Assembly (NCBI GenBank): GCA_964035015.1 | Contig: CAXIUP010000017.1 | Location: forward strand, 1 to 64,000 | Source of the DNA: Corallium rubrum | Lineage: Eukaryota; Cnidaria; Anthozoa; Scleralcyonacea; Coralliidae | Reading direction: 5' to 3' | Length of the DNA stretch: 64,000 nt | Shown here: positions 43,300 through 58,448 of the stretch, piece after piece | Position numbering within the stretch: position 1 is the stretch's first letter | How the letters are laid out: each line of letters opens with the position of its first letter | The notes under the pieces: generated by a model | Seen by the model: the letters and a program-made list of their open reading frames with translations, nothing else | The model's database searches: none | Told to the model about the DNA's origin: nothing | Translations under genes and position numbers: made by a program

Positions 43300-43882
43300 A
43301 TGGCTGAAAAGAAAACTAAAACGGTAAAAGTTGGAAAAAAAATCAGGGCATCCGCCGCGGAACCAGCTGAGGCATCTGTTGGGGAACTAGAAACGGAAAT
43401 ACCTACTGAAATCCCCAACCTCGTCGATGAGCTCGTCAATGATCTAAAAAGACTGAGGAAACCAACCCAACACCCCCACCAACCGATGACACCAACAAGA
43501 AGAGGAGTGACCTGATAAAACTATCAGAGGATAAGTAACTCAGTCAGTCAGCTGCATCAGAAAAGCGTCGGTAAAGGTTGTGGATAAGCTGTACGCTGAA
43601 TATGAGGCTAGAAGAATGGAAGGAGCTAACGAATTCCTGACTGATATGCTGATTAGTAGATTCTCTAATGTTCTCGGTGGTCTGGACGCCGTAGAAAGCT
43701 CTGAGGCATTAGACAACGAATTACAAAAAGATAAACTGTTAAAGAGTGACGTTGGTAAAGTTGTAGCCATGATCACACCGTATATACCATGTCTCGGACT
43801 GTTGTCTGGTGGTGTAACTGTGGGAAAACATGTGTACCAACATAAAACAAAAGTAGTGGAACATAAATCGGAAACTAACTAA
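43300..43882 (+). pseudogene. Terminal Polinton gene with one membrane segment, frameshifted
   Basis: It begins MAEKKTKTVKVGKKIRASAA with a basic start and an acidic, proline-rich middle. The frame changes twice between about 43,450 and 43,580, then resumes with a helical segment (LYAEYEARRMEGANEFLTDM) and a hydrophobic C-terminal stretch (VVAMITPYIPCLGLLSGGVT). The 3' half lies inside the right terminal inverted repeat, so a C-terminal copy exists inverted at 25,020-25,247. Function unknown. Confidence 0.5.
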
Positions 43883-44094
43883 AACTTGGAACAACCAAGC
43901 CCTTACGAAGCGTTTTTGAAAGGAGGAAAATCTGCCACTCCCCAAAACCCATTTTTCGGTCTGCTTATACTTTGAAAAATGGAAAAAAAGAGTTCACCCT
44001 TTCAAACATCCTTTCCCAATGAATCCCAACATTTTGAGGGTGTTTTTGGCAAAATAAAAAAAAGTGTGCCGGTACCCCCAAGTCCTATACTACT
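43692..44094 (-). repeat. Right terminal inverted repeat of the Polinton
   Basis: 403 bp pairing with 24,844-25,247. The inner boundary is where tagaaagctct homology ends. The immediately following TCAGAC (44,095-44,100) is the target duplication. Confidence 0.9.
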
Positions 44095-44160
44095 TCAGAC
44101 AAATCTCTTCCGCATGCTGACTCTCGTCGTGTCGTGTCTCGTCGTGTCGCGTCAAACAAA

Positions 44161-44846
44161 ACAATGTAATACGTTTAATATTCTTTGCTGTGTTATATGG
44201 ACAAAATGCCAAGCCCCTGCTAAAACTACTAGATATACTAACAGTAAATAATGTTTATCAACTACATGCTCTAAAATTTACTCATTTATGGCACAAATGT
44301 CTGTTACCACGTATGTTTGATAATATATTCAAATATGCAAGTGATGTCCATAACTACAACATACGATTTGCTGCCAACCAAAACCTACACAAGCCAAAAG
44401 TAAGAACAAACACTGGTAAACAAATGATTTCTTTCATAGCAACAGAATTTTGGGAAAAAATTCCCACGCACCTGAAAGATTTAAGTGAATTTGCTTTTTC
44501 AAAACATGTAAAACGTTATTTACTGTCTGAACAACAATAATAACGAATAATTAACTCTGATACCATATGCCAAGCAACAATTACTCCATCTTCTCTTTAG
44601 TTCTCTAAAGAATTATTCAATAACACCCTGTAACTTCTTCAGAAACGTCTCTTTCCTGACCTGTTTTTAAAAAATTATCTTCATTTAGCTGGGAGCTAAC
44701 TAGAAAACAAAACGGTTATCTTAACTCCCAGGCTCTAAAATATTCTTTAATAATATCTAAAAAATGTATTCCTTCAAAATTTTTGTAATTTTTTTTTTAT
44801 AAAAATATGTATTCTATTGAGCGAAATAAATCTGATTCTGATTCTG
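44161..44846 (+). mobile_element. LINE (L2/CR1-like) 3' fragment
   Basis: The frame at 44,190-44,540 ends FWEKIPTHLKDLSEFAFSKH and matches the C-terminal tail of L2/CR1-type reverse transcriptases (LPRMFDNIF, AANQNLHKPKVRTNTG). A 3' untranslated region ends in a tctgattctgattctg microsatellite tail. 5' truncated, a typical LINE insertion. Confidence 0.65.
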
Positions 44847-44849
44847 AAA

Positions 44850-48680
<3,831 letters not shown>

Positions 48681-48689
48681 GCAATCATT

Positions 48690-49195
48690 TCACTCTGAGA
48701 TACTTAATTTTAAGACACTTTGAGTTTAAGATATTTGAAGTTAATTTTATAATATTTTGGCTTAACGTTAAGACACCCTGACTTGACTTCAGGACACTAG
48801 ACTTCAAGATACTAGACTTGACTTTATAAATACTCTCCTTTGACTTCAAGATACTAAGGCTTGACTTCATAGTACTCTGACTTGTCACTTCAAAATACTC
48901 TTACTTTTTGACATGACTTCAGGATTTCAAGATCTCTGACTATACCTCATCGTCCTCAAGATACTGTGATTTGAGTTCAATTAGAAACTGTCAATTTTCT
49001 TTAAGCGAGATACTTAATTGTAAGATTCTCGCAATAACTATCACACACTTTGGCTTGACTTTAAGATACTCGAACTTGACTTCAAGATACTTTGTGACTT
49101 GAATTTAAGTTACTCTGATTTGCTTTAAGGAACTGTAATTTGAGTTCAAGACATTGTCATTACGCTTCAAGATACTTAATGTTAAGGTACCTTGA
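48690..49195 (-). repeat. Degenerate array of gacttgacttcaagatact units
   Basis: About 20 imperfect units, the inverse of those at 23,205-23,430. It lies about 25.3 kb from its partner, with the Polinton in between. Confidence 0.65.
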
Positions 49196-49634
49196 CAGAG
49201 GAGGTTGGACAAGCCGCGCAAAGCATCATGGTCAGCTGGCTTTCATTTTTGCGTGGGCGTTTCACTCTACCTCAGACGAGGAATGAACTCTGCCCGGTGG
49301 ATTAGATGCGCAAAAACGTTTGAAAACTCGTCACAATTGATCCAGAATTGATAAATCTGATGGTGAGCAAAATACGAGCACAATTCATAGTTTTCATAGA
49401 CAATTAATATGATCAAATTGTGCTTTATTTGGCGTATATTCGTGAGAATATCAGAATGGCGTTATGGCGGATGGGCATTCATTCGGATTCTACGCATTTT
49501 ATGTTACAAATAATGGAACAAATTAGAAACGAATTAGAACTTTACAACAAATAAGGATTTGGTTGTGCTGTGCAACGTGTGATTCGTTACAACTGGAGAA
49601 AAGACAGAAAAGCGTGAGGTGAGAAATCAACATT
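49196..49634. other. Intergenic, nothing recognised
   Basis: Sequence between the array and the hAT element; no coding or repeat structure seen. Confidence 0.4.
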
Positions 49635-50962
49635 TGTTTAGTCAGTGGCGTAACTACTATGGGCTCGGACCGGGCGGACCCGAGAGCCCCCAACCCAAAA
49701 GGCCCAAAGGGAGGCCCCCAGATATTGTCAATTTGTCAGAGAAGCCTCTGAAAAACGAAAAAAGTTCGGAAGACGAAAGCCGACATGGCTGAGCCATGAT
49801 GGCTCACATTCTACAAACAAACGAAAGCGCCAAACAATGGGAGACAAGACAAACAAACAATGATTTTTTCATATTGGACATTTTCCTGTACTCATATAAA
49901 AGCAATAACACATGTACTCCAACTCCCAGTCCCAGTATAACTCAACACTAGTTTCCATTCCAGTTTCCACTTTCCACGTCACGAGCTCTCAATTTGCAAT
50001 TAAATAGCGTCGACATTCGTCGACAAGAAACATTGAACATTGGACTGAAGTTTCATTCCCATTGGGAATTTAGGCTAAATGGCTCCGATCAGGCAATGGT
50101 TGCCAAGGAGAGCGGGCCGCGGAAATAATGGCCGCGAAAATTCTTAAATATGACACTCACTTCGACCCTTCGCTGCTTCGCAACAAAAATCTACTGAACG
50201 CCAAGCTCTGTAAATTTGTATATAACTACAAACGTCTATTATCTATCACCACAAAATATTTCAATGTTATACATAAAGCAGTATTTGAATTATAGCGTTC
50301 CGAAGCTGGCATACTTTGATCATTTTCGAAGCCTGTTCTAAGCTCAAGCCCCCGGCCGAGCGCGGTCCCTATCAATATGGCGGATAGTTTAATATTTTCA
50401 AGAAGCAAGTGTATTTCGTCGGTTCGTCCCACGACCCACGTCCGTTCGTCGTGTAATCATCTAAATCGTTCCTGCACGTAATAAGGTGAGCTGGAGTAGC
50501 TGGTCAGCCTGGTCTGCTGGTTTTTATTAATACAAGAGTATAAGTACAATATTATCTTGTTTTGGTAAATTTTGAAATATATATATATTATAGTTGACAA
50601 TTTTTTAACTTTTAATGATTTTGATATCCTAGGCTAGAATAGCTGCATGTCCTACAGTCCTAGATTGATTTTAATTCTTATTGGAAACTGAATGAGCCTT
50701 CAGGGGCTCAGAAACGGAAAAAGAGGAAATCCCAGAGGGAAAAAAGTAAGGCTGAGGAGTCAAAGCTTCAAAAGATAAGCAGTTTATTCAAGCATGTGAG
50801 AGCTACAGCTGCTGGTGGTGATGAGGAAAATCTTCGAGGACATGAAAAGATGGATGTGCAATCACATGAATCAAGTCAATCAACTTCTGCAACAGAGGTG
50901 CCATCAATGTCTGAGGTAGATGCCCACCCAACTTCTCTGTCTTCTCAGGTGGATGCCCTAGA

Positions 50963-51448
50963 CAGGGGCGTAGCCAGGGTCTTGGGTTTGGGGGGGCGAG
51001 AACCTCGGTCTCCTAGGGGGTCCGGGGGCATGCCCCCCCCGGAAAATTTTGTATTTCTAGGGTCTCGGAAACACTATTTCCTGCATTTTGAGGCAAGTAT
51101 TTAAGAGTAATCTGAAAGCCATAAATTGTATAATTTTGTTGAAATCAAACCAGAACATAGAATGATACACGTACATCAGAATATCTTTAGATTTATTTAT
51201 AAACAAGTTGTAAATGTAAAAACAGGTTGGAAGCATTTTGTATAGACCCTTACTATTGTAATTTATAGCATATGCATGCCTGCAATATATATAACACATC
51301 AACTATCTACTCACTTGGACTTAAAACAACTGTACCCCCCCTCCCCCCCTACAAGTTTCTCCACGGATTTACACTTTTCACGAGAACGTTCTTGGAGACC
51401 ATTGGGGGGGCGACCGCCCCCCCTCGCCCCCCCTTGGCTACGCCCCTG
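50963..51448. mobile_element. 486-bp hAT MITE with CAGGGGCGTAGCCA ends
   Basis: Left end CAGGGGCGTAGCCAGGGTCT; right end, inverted, CAGGGGCGTAGCCAAGGGGG. Perfect 8-bp duplication gccctaga (50,955-50,962 and 51,449-51,456). It lies within a coding exon of the hAT transposase; removing it plus one duplication copy leaves the reading frame continuous. Confidence 0.9.
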
Positions 51449-52299
51449 GCCCTAGATTTTTCTTCTACTCACGAAGGTTGGTTTACTTGGTTATCAACTT
51501 ATCCGTCATTCATGATTCATTCCATTCATTAATGTAGTTTACAATTTGGTGGGTTAGTGTTTTAAACCCTGGGTTACAGGACCGGTGTCCTACTACTATC
51601 CTAAATTCCTAGGTTGTTCTTTTTATATTTTGACAAGACCAAGACATATGACCGTAACGCTAACGTAATATTAACAGGGGGCAAATATTTCAAGAGAAAA
51701 TAGCTTCTGAATGTGTAGCGTGCGTAAATCACTATTTTGACTCCGTCGGGAAAGGGCCGGAAAGAGTTAATGTTTATTGTGTTTTTGCAAATTGCAATAA
51801 ACTGATGAAGTCAAGTTTTAAAATGTATATAAACAAATAACTCATGTCCAGTTGAAGTGATTTCAATTAAAATAGTAATACCTATTTCACTATTTATGAT
51901 CGAGCCATGATATTTTGTGTTTCCTTTTCCAGAGAGTTTCAGAAGTCACAAGGACACAATTGTCATTAATGAGGCCACAGCTACTCCAGTTGATGACATG
52001 GACGTTACCTTCACCCAGGCTATAACTGATTCTGATCAGAGTCATAATATAGAAGGTACAGTATCTTGACTTAAACTGAACGTGATGACGGAATTTCTCA
52101 ATTTCAGTCAATTTTTTTGAAGAATTTGCAGTGTACTCTTAGATGGACCTCACACTTGTATATCCAAGTGTAATACCGTAATGTACATTGTTACAGCAAA
52201 TAATTCCCTTCAAACGTGTTCAATCATGCATTCTTTTTCAGATCGTCAAAGCGAAGAGTACGCAAAATTGAAGGAAATCGACCCTAGTAAACGAAAATA

Positions 52300-52630
52300 A
52301 CACATGTGAGTCACATGTGAGTCACATGTGACACATGTGAGTCACATGTGGTCACATGTGTCTAACATGTTGTCACATGTGAGTAACATGTTATGTTATT
52401 TATCACATGTGAGTCACGTGTGAGTCACATGTGACACATGTGAGTCACATGTGGTCACATGTGTCTAACATGTTGTCACATGTGAGTAACATGTTATGTT
52501 ATTTATCACATGTGAGTCACATGTGAGTCACATGTGACACATGTGAGTCACATGTGGTCACGTGTGACTAACATGTTGTCACATGTGAGTAACATGTTAT
52601 GTTATTTATCACATGTGACTCACATGTGAG
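52300..52630 (+). repeat. Left CACATGTG array
   Basis: Three higher-order repeats of about 110 bp, each with cacatgtgagtcacatgtga cacatgtgagtcacatgtgg and ending in aacatgttatgttatttatc. E-box-like CACATGTG is itself a palindrome. Confidence 0.85.
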
Positions 52631-52944
52631 CGAATATGAAAAATATTTTGACATCAAAATGTTTCAGGTTCACAAAAAGATTAGTTAATAATATCAATGT
52701 TTACTGAAAATAACCTTAGTCTATAAATACAAATCTACAAAATATTTTACAAAGTAAGTAATTACTAATATCATTTGTCTACCCGATTCATATTTACAAC
52801 TTAATACCTGCTGCACCTTAGCTAAACACAGAGAAATATATAACAATTAAATTTTACCCTAATATCTCATATATTATAATACACAAAGTTAGCCCCTGAA
52901 CAATGCCTATTTTATACGTTAACTCATTCCTGTCAGAGGGTCAT

Positions 52945-53020
52945 CCTCGTTCCCAGGGTCTTATCTCTGCTACCTGGTGGGGGTAGCAGAGATAAGAACC
53001 TGGGAATGAAGATGTCAGAG
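52945..53020. repeat. Hairpin around tagcagagataag
   Basis: cccagggtcttatctctgctacc and, a few bases on, ggtagcagagataagaacctggga form a near-perfect hairpin; a longer imperfect repeat (gtcagagggt) flanks it. Confidence 0.6.
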
Positions 53021-53106
53021 GGTTACCCCTGAGGTGAATAAAATTGTCTGGAGTTAGCCAGAATAAAATACTAAAGACTGACTTCAACAGGAAAGAGTTA
53101 AACTAC

Positions 53107-53455
53107 ACTGTTATTTTATGATAGTTAAAAATAACTACAACATTGTAGTAATTTTAACTATTTCGGGTGTAGTTACTTTATCCTAGTTATTTTAACCACA
53201 ATTGTGTGGTTAAAACAACTATTACCGTAGTGATTTTAACTATCGAGATGTAGTTAATAAATCATGGTTATTTTAACCACAGTTTATTAGTTAAAACAAC
53301 TAATAGCGTAGTAATTTTAACTACATTTTATGTAGTTACGTCCTCTTAGTTATTTTAACTACAACTGTTTAACTAGGTTGTAGTAATTTTAACTACAGTT
53401 TATGTAGTTACTTCCTCTTAGTTATTGTAACTACAACTCATTTAACCACGTATAT
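53107..53455 (+). repeat. CACTG end with AGTT-ATTTT-AACT array
   Basis: Begins TA-CACTGTTATTTTATGATAG, like the ends of the CACTA elements above. It is followed by about a dozen units with the palindrome TAGTT-ATTTT-AACTA and variants. No matching opposite end was found in the window, so it is probably a solo or truncated end. Confidence 0.55.
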
Positions 53456-53458
53456 ACT

Positions 53459-53700
53459 CTAAAAAAAGATGTGTTAAAAGTGACACACGGCCATGCAAGG
53501 TGTGTAAATCAACACACGTCACCAAGGTGTGTTATTTTAACACACGTTTTGGTGTGTATTTTTTATACTGATACACAACATTGCAGTTTTGATTGGAGAA
53601 TTCAATCAGCAACTTGCAAACGCTTTACATTAAGAATAACACACCTTTTGAATAGTACATCTTAACATAAAAACACACGTTTCGAAAAACACACCCATCA
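53459..53700 (+). repeat. CACTA-like end with TGTGTT-ATTTT-AACACA units
   Basis: Begins ctctaaaaaaagatgtgtta, which resembles the CACTGTAAAATG end. It continues with gtgtgttattttaacacacg and related acacac units. It directly abuts the preceding array. The opposite end was not found. Confidence 0.45.
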
Positions 53701-54311
53701 CCAGGAATTTGGGTCATTTGTGCCGCCGCTCTCTGTCAGCGGCTATTCGCCTAATAATATATTATGTATTCTAATACGTACGATCCTATTGTATCAGTAG
53801 TGTTTCTCATTATTCAGGTCATTGAGTTCTTTAGAATATTCCTAAATCGTGCATGTATGTAAGGATAAAGCCCGAGAACGAGGGATTTATGCGAAAATAA
53901 AGCCCTCGGAAGAACAAAGAAAACCGACTCAATAATTATTTAAGTATATATAAACAACCTGTAAACGACTATAAGGACCTTAAAATCAAGCAAGTTCAAA
54001 TGCTTTTGGAAGTACTGTGCTGCAGGTAATAAAACTTCTAGCTAAACAGCGCCGGCACCAGTCCGCCGCAATCTCGTTCCCAGAGCCAAATTGCTCGCGC
54101 CCAGAGCCCGCGATCCTTTTGTCTGGGTAGCTAGCGAGTGCGCATTGATACTTGGGATAGCGTCATCTCATCTCATCGCGCCACGTTTTGAAAACGATGG
54201 TTTCAAGCATATATTTATATAAAGACAGGGTCCTCAAGCTATAGAAACTCTTGGTAATAAAGTACTTCTTGTTTGCAAAGAGATCAGGCAGACAATCTTC
54301 ACCAAAGTAAC
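53701..54311 (+). promoter_or_regulatory. Leader/promoter region shared with the 3.1-kb CACTA element
   Basis: The part from about 54,040 (aaacagcgccggcaccagt, gcgcattgatacttgggata gcgtcat) aligns with the inverse of 28,030-28,190. It is upstream of the conserved first exon, so it probably carries the promoter. The first 300 bp hold nothing recognised. Confidence 0.45.
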
Positions 54312-57300
54312 ATGTTTTTCTTACGGAGTGATTTAACTAAAAGCCATCAAAATCCAGTTGAACCGGCAAAAGCAAGGTAAACATCATCAGAGATTTAGTA
54401 TTTATCGTGTTTCTATTGTCCTACTTATTGTAATGTGAAATTTTCTCTGCCTCTCGTTGTCAAATTTCCTGTTTGATTGTCCAATACAAACCATTTTATG
54501 CTGAAGTTAGTGTAGTTGAAGTCAATGTTTATTAAGTCATCATCTTTTGTCATCAATGTTGTGGCTGGAATCTCTTCTCATTTCTGTCATTGTGGTTCCT
54601 AACAAACTCTCAAAACATTCTTTCTTCTTTGCCATTCTTTAGTCACCGTTGCTTTCATGATAAGGGTTATCTTATGTAAAACTAAAGCATTCAAATATTG
54701 AGGTAAAAGTTACTAATTGTGATTAATAGTGTGTTTTCACTAGCAGAATTCATCATTCTGAAATATAAAGTGTTGATGACAGACTAACAGTATGTTTTGT
54801 GTGTGTTTGTTTGTTTGCTTATTCATTTATTTTATTTTCTAGTGCATAGGGGAGAGTTACCTTGTTCAGTTGTGTTCAGCCGTTCAACTTGCTATTATTT
54901 GTCAGTAAAATCCTTAAATAAGCTTAATAATTCATATACTAGTAATTTTGCATTGACTAAATGACATAGTGATCTATCCCATAAAAGTGGTCGATGTCTC
55001 AAAATACTAATAGCAGGTCATATATTGGTCTGACTGTATGTGTTTTTGAAAGTTACAATGATGCCATATACTGAGATTTTTGATACATCAAGATTTTCTA
55101 ATGTACAGTACATTACCAGGCTTTTTGGTATATATCATATATATAATATTAGCAGTATCATTGATATGCTAAGAAATGCAGTTGCAGATCACACTTGTTG
55201 GATATTTTAGAAAGTTGACTGGTGTGATAAATAAGATTCAAACTGGTATAAATTTAGTAGTATGCATATTTTGTATACATTACTGAACATCCCTATTCTA
55301 ATACATGTATTTGTCTTCAAAATTACAACAATTTTGCTAAGAAAGTAGAATTTTCTGTTCAAATTGTTTGTTCGGTAACAGCAATCTTGTAGTTAGGAGG
55401 AATGCATAAATATGTGACCTTTTGGAGGGAACCTTACTCTTGACCCTGGGAAGCTACAATCTTGGACAATAATGTTGTAACACCCCCTCCCCCCGATTCA
55501 ATGTTGACCGAAATGAAAGAATGTTGGAATGGAGTTTCATATAACAACATTGAATCGGGGGGGGAGGGGTTAACTGTTACAACTATTATTGTCCAAGATT
55601 GTCTAAGACCCAATTTTCCTAATTTTGATAAAACAACTAGTTTTTTTATGTTATACGGTAGTGATACAGCATCAAAAGATTAGTTTGCATCAAATTTTCA
55701 ATATCGAGAATTAAATACCCTCCGTAGTTTGGACATCCAAATTATAAATAACATGTCTTCGATGGCAAAAGAATAACAAATATTAAGGAAAGGAAAGGCC
55801 AGAGATTGAAGTATCGACATGTAGAGTAACACTAAGACGATTGGACATTAAAATATATCTTAAAATTATTTCCGTATTCATTGTGTTTTTATAATTTATA
55901 TAATAAATAGTTATCTGAACCATCCACCAACGGTCTACCACGGTCTACCACGGTCTACCACTACAATATAACAGAATTAATATACATGTAAATCCCTTTG
56001 AAACCCATGGTAGACCGTGGTAGACCGTGGTAGACCGTTGCATAAGGCGGTATATAGTTGCGCAAGGGAAATTAAACCAACTGCTTATGAATAAATGTGG
56101 CTTTAGAAGCATTCTATAAAAGAGGCTTAAGCTTTACACTTATTTATTGAATGATTTCAACGTCTTCGAGATTTCGCTTCGTCTAAAACGCGTGCGGCAA
56201 TACGATAATTTCTCAAATTTCAACGACAAGGTAGCGGCGAGTCTTCTTAGTTTTTGAAGCTATTAATCTTAATATAAAAATAATTATATTCCCATTAACA
56301 ATTCATTGACAGTATTAGCCGGGGAAATAATTTTTAAACTTAAATAAAACGTTCTATTATGAAATGAAATACACCGTACGTGCTTATTTTCCCTCAATCA
56401 TCACAATGTCAGATATAGATTCAGTTAAAGCGGACTCGGATATTAATCACCCAACGGCTGAAATATGAGCGTCATATCTAAACAATAGTAATAATATTAA
56501 TACATCTCTCTTTCAACAGTTATCCTATCCAAGTTACCAACTCTCACACTTTCTCTCGCAATACTAGTGACGTAGATATTATTGAGTGACAAAGAAAGGG
56601 CTTCAGGCAGAGAAATATGGCGGAGAAGCGTGCGCAGTGGAGCGCAATCTATACATTTTTAAATGCAAATATCTCTCTACTAATTGCACGAAACAGTCTC
56701 AAACTTCACCATTGTTTATTGACTTTAATTTACAAATAGAAATCATATTTTAGCTGCCTTTTATACAATATTAAGAAAAATCAGTCAAGGACAATCTTGG
56801 ACAATAATGTTGTAACACCCCCTCCCCCCGATTCAATGTTGACCGAAATGAAAGAATGTTGGAATGGAGTTTCATATAACAACATTGAATCGGGGGGGAG
56901 GGGTTAACTGTTACAACTATTATTGTCCAAGATTGTAGTCAGCTACAGTAGTAGGTTATTACTGAGGGCCTATCTGTGATACAGTACATGATGTAAGATA
57001 GTCCTAAATATACTTTGTATATAAAGTTTAATATTGACATTAAATTACACTCCAGATGATTTTACTCTCTAAAGGGGAGGTAGCAATGGTATTGGGTCAA
57101 GTGATATTAGCCATTCCTCCTTGAGCCAGCCAAAAATGCCCCCTTTATTATTTTACTCTGTTTATCAGCAGATGATTCTTCAGACACCCTATTGTACTAA
57201 GGCATCAATGGGTTAAATGTTATGGACTGGTAATGACTATTTACACAAACAAAAAATCACAACAAAATCAAAATTTTATGATGTTCTGATTAATAAATTA

Positions 57301-58448
57301 AAACACATAGAGGTAATTAAAGTAACCAGAACATTTCCTTTTGTATAACAATGTATTACTAATTCTGGAAAAAACACAAATTTTATATCATTATCATCCC
57401 CCATCTAATGTTTTAATACTGTGCCCAATTACTGTAACTTGGGGGTTAGTGATATCACAAGCTGGGTACAAATACAGTATTATAAATTTACATAAATTCA
57501 CTGATTGTAATTCAATGATGTGAAAACAATATTCACTAAAAGTAATTTTCAGTTGTACGCTGGTCCCAGCTTGTAACAGATGCATATGAAAAAATTAATA
57601 TCCTCTATAGCAGTGGTTCCCCAGTGCTCTAGACAGTGTCAAGGTCAAACTAATTATAGGTCAGTATCACACTATTCTCCCTCCCAGCGGCTCTTTGTGT
57701 CGTCATACCTATGACGACACAAAGAGCGGCTGCGAGGGAGACTAGTATCACACTCATGGGTGTACATAGTAGTAAATGTTTAAAATAGATTTTTTGAACA
57801 GGCTGAATTTTTACATCCTTGGCAAGTCCATTCCTTGCAAGTCTGAAGAGCAACATATAAGTAAAAAAAATATTTTGCAATTGCAATAATTTTGTTGAAT
57901 ATAAACAGACCCACTTTTTACTTTGATGGTGGCCAGGTCTTTTATTCCTTTTTAGAACTTTTCCTGAACATATTTGTTCAATTACAGTATTTGTCCAATT
58001 ATTTCATTTAATGCTTGGAGACCATCTATCCACGGGCCGTCCAAACCCTGCTACAGCTGGGAAGACAACGGACGTTAAAATGCTTACTACTTTACATTGC
58101 AATACATTTATTTTATGCAGTTTTGTACTTTTAAATCAAATTGCTTTGCTATATATCATAAGACAATTCTACTATCTGCTCTCGTCGCATGTGAACGATG
58201 AAGTGCCTCATCTTTCATGAGCTCATATCTGACTTAAGCTCATAGTGTAATTGTTAAATTCATCATACCTGTATGTAAATAAATTATTCTCTATATCACT
58301 CTTACTTGTTTTTGAGATATTGTCCATTTTATTTTTAGATCATGCCCTGAAGCACTTTCCAAAACTTACAACAGAGTTTACCATTAAAGCCACAATGGCA
58401 CAGAAATGTAAAGATGAAAGACGTCTGATGGAGGCAAGGAGAAAATAG
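54312..58448 (+). CDS. Gene of the 6.7-kb element, first and last exons only
   Basis: First exon 54,312 to about 54,378 (MFFLRSDLTKSHQNPVEPAK, donor GCAAG/GTAAAC) is the counterpart of the first exon in the 3.1-kb element. The last exon 58,339-58,448 follows a tattttag acceptor and reads HALKHFPKLTTEFTIKATMA, then QKCKDERRLMEARRK and a stop. A possible preceding exon near 58,010-58,080 has HLSTGRPNPATAGKTTDVKM. The C-terminal pattern faintly recalls BEN domains, but this is weak. Middle exons were not found. Confidence 0.35.
54379..55454. other. Intron-like stretch homologous to the 3.1-kb element
   Basis: Segments at 54,390-54,560 and 54,840-55,020 (ccttaaataagcttaat, gcaggtcatatattg) correspond, inverted, to 27,030-27,830 of the Polinton insert. 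No coding sequence recognised. Confidence 0.5.
55457..56935. mobile_element. Composite of two hairpin MITEs flanking about 1.2 kb
   Basis: Two nearly identical copies (55,457-55,601 and 56,792-56,935), each with ends CAATCTTGGACAATAATGTT and inverse and a C-rich core (ccccctccccccgattcaatg). TA lies outside the outer ends only (55,455-55,456 and 56,936-56,937), so the pair plus the sequence between may have moved as one unit. A relative occurs at 63,595-63,836. Confidence 0.65.
55928..56040. repeat. Inverted repeat of triple 10-bp units
   Basis: Three exact tandem copies of CGGTCTACCA (55,931-55,960) face three exact copies of TGGTAGACCG (56,008-56,037). With three extra paired bases this gives 33-bp perfect arms and a 47-bp loop. 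Confidence 0.9.
57674..57743. mobile_element. 70-bp hairpin insertion with 11-bp flanking repeat
   Basis: Arms ctccctcccagcggctcttt and its near-exact inverse close on tgtcgtcat-acct-atgacga. The sequence agtatcacact flanks both sides (57,663-57,673 and 57,744-57,754), consistent with a target duplication. Confidence 0.6.

Larger units (their letters stand above)
24844..44094. mobile_element. Complete Polinton/Maverick element (19,251 bp)
   Basis: Both ends begin AGTAGTATAGGACTTGGGGG in inverted orientation. A perfect 6-bp duplication TCAGAC lies immediately outside (24,838-24,843 and 44,095-44,100), the diagnostic Polinton target duplication length. The interior has the hallmark set: protein-primed polymerase B, RVE integrase with chromodomain, FtsK/HerA-type packaging ATPase and jelly-roll capsid candidate. 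Genes form three blocks: 28,901-34,902 minus, 34,948-35,691 plus, 35,639-38,375 minus, then 38,395-43,882 plus. Start/stop overlaps are virus-like and no introns are evident. GC is higher than in the flanks. A 3.1-kb CACTA relative and a tandem array fill its left end. Confidence 0.95.
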
